This document shows positions 35,201 to 45,542 of a DNA stretch of 64,000 nt, piece after piece; the stretch's first letter is position 1; every line of letters begins with the position of its first letter. The notes under the pieces are model-generated. The model was given only the letters and a program-made list of their open reading frames with translations, did no database searches and was not told where the DNA came from. Location of the stretch: assembly GCF_048128805.1 (NCBI RefSeq), contig NC_136019.1, positions 17,861,381 through 17,925,380 on the forward strand, in the 5' to 3' direction. The position numbers were made by a program, and so were the translations under genes. This stretch comes from Centroberyx gerrardi. Taxonomy: Eukaryota; Chordata; Actinopteri; Beryciformes; Berycidae.

Positions 35201-38199
35201 GAGACCAACTTTGCTGGACGTACATCATCAACTACAGTACATGTGATGAGTCTAGGGTAAGTAGCCAAACAGAATTTAAATGCATAAGTTTAATTGCAGC
35301 AGTATAGAGGAGACAGAGTGTGTGTGGGTTGAACACACTGTTTCAAACAGCAGAAATGGTCACATCAATTTATTTTTTAGCCATACAAACGTGTATTTCC
35401 ACAAGTTTATGTCATTTTGTCGAAACAAATGCCACTACATCTTGACTGCATGGTGGGCTTATCATCAGATCCATAACCAACAAGCTGTATGGAATATCAC
35501 TAACAGAAAAATTGTTTCTCTATACCTGAAAAAGTCTAATACTGTGGTTGTGATTTTTTACATCCATGATGTTTTTCCAGGAAGAAGTTGTTCCAGGAGT
35601 TGTTGAAAAACGACGAAAGACGTTGTCCTACGATAAGCGCTGCCTGTACAAGTTCCAAATCAGGGCTGTCTTCGATACCAAATGTGGGAAAGGAGGAAGC
35701 CTCATCAGTGAAGTAGTATCTTATGGTAAGTGTCCAACCAGTTTTAGTTGCACTGACTGCTCTGAATCCATATATTGTAACCATACGCTGGAAAAGACGA
35801 CCGTCATAACAAGTCATTTAGTCTCATGTTTAGTCTTAAAAAATAATATTTTTCAGTAAAATTTTAATTTACTCCCCACTGGTATCAAGGCTAGCATTAA
35901 TAGTTCCTCAAGCACCAATGTCTATTGCAAGCCACAACATGAGATACCTTGCAGCTCACAAACCAATAGGTTCAAATGGAAATAACAACATTAACAATTA
36001 TAACAGTGTTAACAAGTCATTCCCCTGGACGCTGAGGGACAAATACTTTTATAGACTTTAATAGACTTTTTATGAGATTTGTATGTACCTGGTGAAGAAA
36101 AGTAACTCTCAAGGTATGCCTTTAAGGGAGCTGTTTGAAGGTGATGTCAAGAATTACGCTGCCTTCAAGTGTTCCTCAAGCTCCTACGACTGCCAGCGTG
36201 ATTTGAGTTTTTGCTCATTCTTTACATTTTCCATCCCTTTCGTGCTAATTGTGACAGTTTTTCCATGCACGCACCATGACTAAAGACATCAGTTTTACCA
36301 TACCTCTTGGGCTCCTTCAGTCACACTCAGTTCCAAACGGCATAGAAAACAGCTACGACTAGACTAGACTAGACTTCTAATTCAGTCAGTAAAGGTAATC
36401 CATCACTGTGAACGAGAAGCCGTCAATCACGTTTGGTAAAGTTGCATAAGAACGGTAATATGAGGCTACAAACGTTTACATTGTGAAAGACGTTTTGGCC
36501 ACCGTTTCATATTAATGCACGTATTAACTTTCTCTGTGGTTATGTTAGGACCCGCCTTCTGCCAATCACAAGCCAGTCAAGTCAACAGACAAACCAAAGC
36601 AAGACGCTTCCGCCAGCATTAGTCCATAAAATGAGACAGAAAATAAAGCTTTTACACAATTACGGCTTAGAATTGGCGCCCTCTTCTTTACTGGAGGGAC
36701 CTGTAATATTTAGACAGCGTTTATTTAAAAAGATATTTACTTTGATAAACAACTGAGACAAAGGAAAAATAGCAAATATTTCATAACATGATGAAGGCAC
36801 TGGAAAACCATCTACACTTATGTAAAACAGTAAGGAAATGCAAGAGTCTGGAATCACGCTGGAATTGTCCTTTAAGTTGCACTTGTCCTGCATTCAAACG
36901 CCTTTGGTCAGAAATAATAACAAAATAGACCATGAAACCAAAGCAGTTTTTTGGTTGATGTTTTATTTTCACATCAAAGCTACTTTGTGCTACAGTGGCA
37001 AAATGAAAAGGAGAAAATGCACGAGGGGCCGTACTCACAAAGCTTCCTAGTACTAAGAGTTGGTCCTAGTGGTGAAATTATAAGAAACTACTTAGAATTA
37101 CTATGTTTTCTGCTGCTCCGGCAAACATTGTGCCCGGGTTTAATTTAGTTCATAAAACAATCTTTTCTTCAGGGAGTATTTTCTGGTGCACGTACATTCT
37201 GTTGTGTGGGTCTCCAAGTTCGACAGATAAATCAGAAAAATTTATTTCCTACTTGGTAGTTAGCCAGACTATCATAACTTTTTTAAAGCAAGAAGAAGCC
37301 AAATCCACATCATCCTTTTCATGATGTCCATATTTGCTTACCGTTTGTCTTCTGGGTTTGATTTTCTGACCAAATAACATCCAAAAAAACATCTAAAAAA
37401 GTATGGTATGCTTTGGAAAATGGTCAGTAGTAATGTAAAGTATGTAGTAAATGGGCTAAAACATGCATCCTTTAAGGGAAATTGTTTGAAACGCTTTGAA
37501 TCTGGGGCTGCAAAGCGTCCTAAAAAGAGCTTGAATTTATCTTTTGAAAAATGGAAAAACCTTGTCTGTTCCCACAGGTAGAGATGAGCCTCCTGACCCG
37601 TCACTGACGGTGGCTAGCATTGTCATTCCTGCCATTCTCTCTGCCTGCGTCATCTTGTCCTGGTATTGCTTCAGGAGGTACGTATATAAAACGGTACAGT
37701 TAACCTGTGTGTGAGTCTTCCCATGAGTCCCACAGTTCCACTTCTCCGACAGAAGGTGTTTGCAGAGGGAAAGCGAGAAAAGTTCTGAATGTAGTTTTTT
37801 TAATGGCCCCCTGCGTTTTTGGGCGTGGTACTATTGCGGAGCGAATGCTGCCGGTTGGTGCTTTCTGTGACTGACGTGCTCGTTGTGGTGTGTCTGTCTT
37901 GTCTGTAGGCACAGAGCCATTATTTGCCCCATCGTGCCAGATCCTTCAGTGATATTCAAGGAAATGATGATGAACAGAACCAAAGAACCTAAGGTAAATT
38001 TTTACAAAAAACTAAAAATAGGAATGTCTGTACTCTGCTCTCTCTCTCTCTCTCTCTCAACACACATCTCACACCTCCTCTCCCACGTTCTGTTTTGCAG
38101 ACTACCACAGGGAATCTGTACATCCCAGTGCCAGAAGTCGTGGAATCCTGCAAACTCACTCCCGTAGCAGAAGTCAGCCCGCCTCAGCCATACTCTTGA
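26294..38199 (+). CDS. il13ra1: Interleukin-13 receptor alpha-1 (type I cytokine receptor), complete, 10 exons
   Basis: Coding exons: 26294-26372, 26798-26928, 29445-29592, 33063-33165, 34534-34715, 35123-35256, 35581-35725, 37578-37677, 37909-37993, 38101-38199. The 1206 nt encode 401 aa (human about 427); donor phases are 1,0,1,2,1,0,1,2,0. The family's product is a surface chain that binds IL-13/IL-4 with IL-4R alpha and signals via JAK/STAT. Residues 1-26 are a signal peptide; three fibronectin-III-like domains follow (~27-120, 121-215, 216-307), including the [15 protein letters not shown] cysteine pair in D2 and [16 protein letters not shown] starting D3. The WSXWS site is degenerate ([10 protein letters not shown]). 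Transmembrane helix ~317-339. The 62-aa tail has a Box1-type [14 protein letters not shown], close to the IL13RA1 box, and an LYIPVPE motif at Y376. The donor of exon 5 (gttggt) is weak but required by phase. Position after dock11 supports the symbol. Confidence 0.88.
30320..32950 (-). mobile_element. L2/Rex1-type LINE, degenerate, split by repeat A
   Basis: On the minus strand, 32180-31979 encodes RT-like sequence [20 protein letters not shown] followed by YADN where active RTs have YADD. Segment 30525-30343 encodes the typical ORF end [28 protein letters not shown]. Between these lies the 548-bp repeat A insertion at 30788-31334. Frames are broken by stops. It sits antisense in il13ra1 intron 3 (29593-33062), filling most of it. 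The upstream boundary near 32950 is approximate. Confidence 0.75.
30788..31334 (+). repeat. Interspersed repeat A, copy 2, inserted in the LINE
   Basis: Begins actagaagggcactcggaga and ends at ccttggcggaggt. The 13-mer acctccgccaagg at 30813-30825 is the exact reverse complement of 31321-31333, so this copy has perfect subterminal inverted repeats. It is longer than copy 1 (50-290) because of ~360 bases after gccaagg. Confidence 0.8.
33183..33400 (-). mobile_element. Tc1/[11 protein letters not shown] transposase C-terminal fragment
   Basis: The minus strand encodes [18 protein letters not shown], matching the DLNPIEHLW...L-R block near the C-terminus of Tc1-type transposases. A frameshift follows, then a segment readable as [20 protein letters not shown]. 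The fragment runs to an end near tataggaaataccaacataa. It is a dead remnant starting ~20 bases after the il13ra1 exon 4 donor. Confidence 0.7.
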
Positions 38200-39887
38200 C
38201 AGACGCACACAGATCTGTAGCGGCGATGCCTGCAATGCCACAGCACTTCCACTGTCTGGCCTGAGCAAGAGGGCGATTTTAACATCTTTTACTGAAAGTT
38301 GAGGATGAACAGATACACTTAAGGTAGAGCGGAGCTGCACCGACCAACAAGTGTCAAGTAAATGTGGCCCCCTGAATCCTTGGAGCCACCTTAAAAAAAA
38401 AGCTGGACAGCTATGGACCCTAAAATGCCAAATTTCCTGAGTTTGTCCCGGCTGTGTTGTGCTGATACCGCTGGGGCAGCAGTAACCTAGTTGGTCGGGA
38501 AAGTACCTCTGATTTGGCCTTCATCATTGAAACTGATACACCGGACAAGCTGCGTCTAATACACACAGAGAGTTCAAGGGATTTTCCAACACGTTGATCC
38601 TACGTGTCAAGCAAAAATCTTGGAGAATAATAAAAAAAAAACTTTAGAAAAAGTAACTTTTTAAATCTTGAATTGACTTTGAGGAACTGGGTAACTTGAT
38701 GTTCATACTTAGAAAATTGGAGATGAAAGACTTTACAGGACACAGATGAACTGCTGTAGTGGGAGCTAAACACATGAGGAAAAAATGGCTTGTTTCATGT
38801 GGTTTAAATGGATACAAACACTGTTTTACAGGAAACAAAAGCTCTTGAATGTGAGGGTTGAGTGCATGCCAGGTAGCACAGGGCAAGATCCCCTGTAACA
38901 GTGCTGGGTGTCCATCCAAAAGACACAAAAAATGACTTGATGCTCATGACTGAATATCTTTAATCTGAGGATGAGGATCATTTTATCAGCTAAGTTCATT
39001 GCTTTCATTCAAATCAACCATAATTAGTTTTAATCCTGTGCCTCAGTCATTCGGTAAGAGAAGGTGTCTCTCTTTACAAATTGTTGCTGATGAACTGTTC
39101 GGGAACTGAGAAAGACAGCCTCCTTTTCAGACTGATCTCCATACAAACCTCGGGGATTTGAAAGGGTTTCGTAAGATCAAGGGTCGTCCAACTTTTTCAA
39201 CCCACAGAAGACCATGTAATCGTTCAACCGAAGTTACAACATGAAAATCACGAAAATTGGAGTCGAAAGGTTTTCACACAACAACAATGGTGGATATCTC
39301 ATCTCGGAAACAAAGCTCTTCACCTGTTCACTTTCATTTGCGAGCAGTTTGTTCATGCAAAATGAGAGCCAGTTACTGGGAATTAAATGAAGCTGTCAAA
39401 TGAAAAGTTGTTTGGAATTTAGTGTGCTGGATGTGACATGTCAGAGAAATTGCTGTTAGACCTGCTCACGTGAACGAACTTTGCTAACAGACACTGCGAA
39501 TTTCTGCCTCCCAATACCTTAACAACCAAACCCTTGTGCATTTTGGATGGCATAAACAGACTCCCAGTTCATGATCAGCTGTGTCCCTTAAAAAGCGGAC
39601 TTGTCTTTTGTCATTCTGCTTCTACACTGCTGGGTGGTGTATGATTGTTATTTGCAGAGAATGTAATGTCAACTTTAAGTGTGTAGACATTTGAGAATAG
39701 CTTTTCAAAAAACATACATTAAACTAATGCCAACCGTTGGTCATGAATGAGTTGTTTTTGTATTCCTGGTAAACTGAATGTTCGCTCTCCCATGAGTCAC
39801 ACTCTTCCTTCCTTATAAAGAAAAGAGCTTTTGTACTTTGAACCGCTTGATGGGGGTATTGTTGAGGACTGTTTTTACTTTTTATTG

Positions 39888-39925
<38 letters not shown>

Positions 39926-40039
39926 TGCATCTGTCTAAAAATTTGAGGTTTCCTAGCACTGTTGCTGAGGGAATGATGGGCCTGTCACAACTTGGCTTTA
40001 TTATTTGTAGCATTTCTGCAGTATTTCACACCCATTAAA
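38200..40039 (+). other. il13ra1: il13ra1 3' UTR with alternative poly(A) signals
   Basis: Unique, moderately A/T-rich sequence after the stop. Candidate signals are AATAAA at 38629-38634 (before a long A run), ATTAAA at 39718-39723 (followed by gttggtcatgaatgagttg) and ATTAAA at 40034-40039 (followed by a strong GT-rich tract at 40065-40105). A GT microsatellite lies at 39892-39924. Which end is used cannot be decided from sequence. Confidence 0.5.
39892..39924. repeat. GT microsatellite
   Basis: An uninterrupted (GT)n tract of 33 bases in the presumed il13ra1 3' UTR or spacer. Confidence 0.95.
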
Positions 40040-40189
40040 AATGACTCATCACGCACCTGCAGTGGGCGGGGTGTATGTGTGTGTGTGTTTGTGTTTGTGT
40101 GTATGTGTGAAGGGAGGTGGGGTGGTTGAACCCTGCGTTAAGACTAAAAATGAGAATATCACTGAAAACAAATGAACAAAAAATGAGAT

Positions 40190-40345
40190 ATTTAATCCTA
40201 ACAGTCATATCCCTATAATATTCCTATATAGACATATATAGAGTTTATAGTGACTTTACAGTCCTTTATGCAATTTTTTTTTTTTAATTTTAAATCTCCT
40301 ATGGCTTCACTATAACTTTCTCATAACCTTCCTATGGTGACTCAA
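40190..40345. repeat. AT-rich ctataatattcctata-type repeat, fragment
   Basis: Contains ccctataatattcctatata and phrases such as tttatagtgactttac and caatttttttttttaa. These recur, more extensively, at 57690-58090. It lies just upstream of the il13ra1-like promoter. Confidence 0.6.
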
Positions 40346-40441
40346 GTATTTACTCTGTTATATATAGGAAACTGAACAATCAACGTGTTGCCTATTAACT
40401 CCGCCCAGCTCCAGCAGTTTTTATGCCTTCCTTGCTCACTG

Positions 40442-40449
40442 TATAAAAA
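40442..40449 (+). promoter_or_regulatory. TATA box of the il13ra1-like gene
   Basis: A TATAAAAA element (gtataaaaatagg) lies 164 bases before the first candidate start codon, in a short non-repetitive spacer. A start site near 40470-40480 would give a 5' UTR of about 130 bases. This assignment is from motif and position only. Confidence 0.6.
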
Positions 40450-40605
40450 TAGGACCAGAGAGGAAAAATCCCCTAACTGAAAACATGTACGGTTTGTTTT
40501 CTGCCTGAGTTTTTCTACTGGACCGTGACAACAGGCTGACGGATAGCCTACAACTCGACTTTCTTAAGAGGAATACGAGCAAACTTTAACCTCACACCAA
40601 GCGTT

Positions 40606-43600
40606 ATGAAAATTATGGAGGAGTCCAAAGGGATGAAGAGGATGTGTAAAAGTTTGTTGTTCGTTTTCGGCTGCGTCGTTTTAACGGTTGGATCTCAAAC
40701 AGGTAAGAAAACTATAATTATAACCTTTCCTACGGGATTGTTATCTGATGTCTGAATGGCAACTTTTCCTGTCTGGAATTAAAAGACACAATGACGTTTG
40801 TAGAGCCTTTTCCCGGTAAGTGGTGACGTCACGGCTCGGACTCACGTACGATACTGTTTATTATGGATATTAATAGGAAAACATTCTTAACTGTTGAGAA
40901 CTTGACGATTGAAATAACCCTTACGAAAAAGAACTGTTCCTATAGTGATCCCATGATAAATTTGAGAAAGATACTATACAGACATCACAGCAAAACTATT
41001 CCTAGTAGTCCCCAAACGGAAAAAAAACAAGGATTTTAATATATGGAATACACATATATAGAAACCTTTTAACCATACATGTACATGTGGATACAATTAA
41101 TGGTGGAAATGTAAGTGAATATTACAGAAATGCCCATTTGCATGTAAGTTCTAAATGCACTTACTGCAATACATGTTATTTCAATGTGTCTGTGTCAGGA
41201 TATATTATTGTAACCTAAGAGAGAGAGAGAGAGAGAGAGGAGACCTAATTGTTATTAAGCGTAGATTTTGAAATATGCATATTTTTATGAATGTATTTGC
41301 TGATATTGTAAAATATATGTGCTCATCCCAGGATACATTTTATACAACTATATAATTTACTGTGGAACAAACATGCGTTGGGCAAAATGTCATCTAATCT
41401 GTCTAATGTGTATCGAATTGGCGTTCTTGACATGAAAAACTTTGGGAATCTACATGTAAATTGCCAAGTAGTCTACAGGAAATGTAGCCTACAGGATGTG
41501 GTGACACAGTGATTCAGAATTGCAGTTTCACAGTACATGGCACAATGGGACCAGATGAGCAAAGGGACAGAAAGACATACTAGGCAGCAGCTGTATTGTA
41601 GCTGCACTACCTGTGCAGTAGGCTACATATATACTGTGTTATTTTATTGATCCCTGTAGCGAAATTCTCTCTCTTGCTCAAAGCAGGGCAGATATTTGCC
41701 AATATGAGGCTTGACCTGGGTCGTTTTGTTCAAGGACAGTTTGTTTTACACAGATTGTGGTTTCAGTTCTGTAAACATTTCTCAGAGGCAGAGCAGCTCT
41801 GGAGGGAGAAATAATCTGATTGGTTGAGTTAAACCTCAATGGCTGGAGCCACAGAGCCACAGTTTTTCAGAGCGCCAGTTAGCTAAGTTAGCGCCAGTTA
41901 GCTAACTGGCAAGGAGCTCTGGTCAAAATATAAATAAAAAAATATAAATGGCAATGACATCTTTTTTCATTAATTCATGGTATTCATGATGTTGGAAGGT
42001 CAGCAGCTAGCTAACTAGCTTATCTAGATAGCGGCTAGTATGGCTAGTTTGAACTTGGAAGGTCAGCTAGGCTAACTAACCTAGATAACTTAGTAGGGCT
42101 AACGTTACATTGCATCTTTTCATTTAGTAGCAAGAGTGCTAGGCTTCATAATATTAGCTTCCTCCTCTCTTACCTCTTGCCTTTTTCACTGGGCTTCAGT
42201 CTAATGTTACTTCACCAGAAAAACAGCGGTGAGATTTACTGTTTAACTCATTATTTCTGAGGTTATTTCTGCCACTACAGCTGTGCATCCAAGAAACGTT
42301 TTACAGCCTACAACGAAAACTCCAATATGCTTGTTTTAACATCAGGCCACCCTGCTGTCCCCTAAACCGATTAAATGAGTGGAATGAATGAAAGGAATAA
42401 ATTACGAGCATCCATTGATCACACGGCTGAAAAGTGTCACGTCTAATTTCTATCTTCTCTCTTTCCCTACTTTAGGCCAAATTTTACCACCTCGAAATTT
42501 GTCCCTATCCTGGATGAATGAGTTCCAACCAAAATTCTCATGGGCACCACCAGAGAATTTGGGGGAAGGCTGCAGTTATTTTGTGCATTCAGTCAAACTG
42601 GTGGGTCACACTTCCTCCATCATTTGGAATAAGATATGCTGCTTGCTAGCTGTGCATACTGTTCACTAAAGGTTTGACGAATAGTACCCTATGATACCCC
42701 TTAATCTTAATCAGGTATCACATAAAGGCAATTGATTGCACTTTTTCATTGTTGAAACCTTATACTCGCTCTGACCACAATGGGTAGGCTGCTAATGTTA
42801 TCTATTTAACTGGTCCAATACTAACCTAAGGTAGAGTACTGGGTTCTATTAAAGCATAATACTCATAATACTAATGATATTTTGGTTGCAAGTTCAGTCT
42901 GGATGAAATGAATTTATTTTTCTTTGTTCTTTTTAGCAGCGGAATGAAATACACCACAACCTGTCTTACAATCACACAAATTACTGGTTCGGCACATTTT
43001 TGGATTTTTCTGTTCAAACCGTCTGTAATGGACATCGGAGTGAACCTGCTGTCCTCAGCATCACCTACCCAGGTACTACTACTTTTCTTACCCTTAATAG
43101 GCCTAAGTCCTGATTCCCCCTCCCCCCCAAATGTGGAAACGTGGAAAGATCCACGTTTGTCTGTTTTTGAGTGGATAAAAGTGCCATTTTCCATCAAAGA
43201 AATGTGGGCTGAAGCTGTTTGGACCCTATATGGACTGGATCCATATCTGTGTTTGTGCACTGCGTGTGTTCATGTGCATATGACTCTGCCTCTTCTCAGA
43301 GCTGGTGAAGGATGTCAAATGCTCATACCATACGCAGAGACTGACTAACTGCTCCTGGAAGCCAGCCAGTCACGTTCCAGACCTCCAGCTCATCTACCGG
43401 TCAGTTTGTTTCCTTACTTCCTGTTTACACTACAAGATGGGTGGGTGGGGGGGGGGGGTCGTAAGTTATAGGAAGAATCTTCAAATGTCTGGCTCAAAGT
43501 CATTAATTAACTCTGATACTCAGCATTAGCACGCAGTGTATTTACAGTGCGTGGTCTGTGTTTATTGAGTTGTATTGCAACATCTCCTCATGTACAGTGG

Positions 43601-44022
43601 TTTGCTTTAGTTTGTGTAAGAGCGGATGAATTCAGGCTAAATTTCTCACCGAATTTCTCAGCATTGTCAAATAAAGTCAAATAAAAAGTAAATAAAAAGG
43701 AGGGTCATCTATGACCTACAGTCCGCCATCACCATAATGCAAACAATCCCCAACCTAAACAAAAATCTAAATCTCCAAAGCTCAAATGACTGCTTTTAGA
43801 CTCAATGCCCCTCAGGCCCCGGAATGAATTCCAGTGTGTTTCAAGCATTTGATACTGAATTTGAATTTATTTGAATGCAGCTGCTTTGATCGATGTTGAT
43901 CGATAACTCAGCCCTACACTCATAACTTACATCAGTTTGACACTACCTACCAAATGAAGGTCATAAAGGTTTATATCATCCTAAAAGGTGGGAAAACTCT
44001 CTTCCTGCAAAGAAAAAAGGTC

Positions 44023-44054
<32 letters not shown>

Positions 44055-45470
44055 TAGGTTACAACACAGAATCAAATCAAACACTTATATCTTTGAAAAG
44101 TGTTCTGACTACGTTTACAAAGACGGCGTGAAGACAGGCTGTCGTCTGCACACCGATACCGCCCTCCGCTCCGTCTACATGTTGTTCAACGGAACGCTGA
44201 ACAACACGTCTGTCAAGAACACCGTCTGGATAAAAGCTGACGACTGCGGTGGGTAAGCAGTAGAGCTGAACAATTAATTGGGAAAAAAACATCGAAATCG
44301 CAAAATGAACTAATGCAATTTCAAAATCACAGAGGCTTCAATTAATTGACAGAGAGAGTTGCATCCATAATGGACGCTCCAGGTCTTTGGTCAATGAATC
44401 AAGTACAATGTTGGTTGACAACCTTTCATCATACTCCAACTCCTGCACACTGACATCTATTTGTTTTTGGTTTTTTTTTTAACAAAATCACTTATCTTAA
44501 ACAATTTTAAAGAAAAACGTACGCACTGATGGTACGAGTCACAGTTTGAATCTTTCACTTGCAATATTCTGTCAAATAATCGCAATTCGATTATTCGTCA
44601 GTATCTTTCAGCCCTAGTAAGCAGCAAGCAGGCTGCCCAGTAGTTTTGTTTTAGATCTGAGGCCCATGGAGGAAACAACTTTGTGTTGCAACACGCAAGG
44701 CTTCCTCATTCGCTCTCGGAATGATAAGAGAAGTTCTTCTCTGCTTCTTGTCGTTTTGTTTTTGGTCAGTTTTGGGTTTTTGGGGCGTTACTGTGGTGTA
44801 GAGGTGCATGCGTGTGTGTCTGCTTGTGTATGTGTGTTTGGTGGTGTACAGCAGATTGCAAAAATTTGACAACCTTGGATAACATATGACAATGGGTGAT
44901 TTTAGGCAAGGAATTTGTTTGTGTGTGTGTGTGTGTGTGTGCAGAATGGAGGGTGAGGGGGATTTCAAGGAGCGTCCGTAGGTTCCTGTGCAATACTGTA
45001 TTACTGTATATGATTGGATTATAATTATATCTCTGTAATCTCTCTCTCCCTCTGTACAGTTTACCCCCCTGCCCTTAACTGGACGGTTATCAAAGCCAAG
45101 AACCAGTTCAATATTAGCTGGACTCCTCCTGACATCTTCGATCCGTCTACGTGGTGGTACACACTCAAGTACACCGAGTGCGGTGTAGAAAAAAAGGTAA
45201 CACTGCACCCCTGCTGCCCCTACTGCACCAAGCAGTATCTTGTTCCGTTCATTCAGGTCACGTCAGAATTTGGTCATATTGCTGTGTCCGTGTGTGTGTT
45301 AACAAGCGTACCTTTATTTCCCTCGCAGAGTGAACCACAAGAAGGAGGTACTTCAATGACGCTGGAATATCGATCTCACTGTGCGTACAACATCTCTATT
45401 AAAGCGACCAAAAACTCTTGTGGGACGCCCTGGAGTAAAGAGGAATATTTTGGTACGGCTGTTGTCTCTC

Positions 45471-45508
<38 letters not shown>

Positions 45509-45510
45509 CC

Positions 45511-45542
<32 letters not shown>

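Noticed and set aside
42871-43260. A 129-codon antisense frame over il13ra1-like exon 3
   Set aside because: It is the shadow of a receptor exon supported by phase and homology on the plus strand.
44651-45208. A 185-codon antisense frame
   Set aside because: It contains translated GT repeats and overlaps exon 6 of the il13ra1-like gene. No domain is seen.
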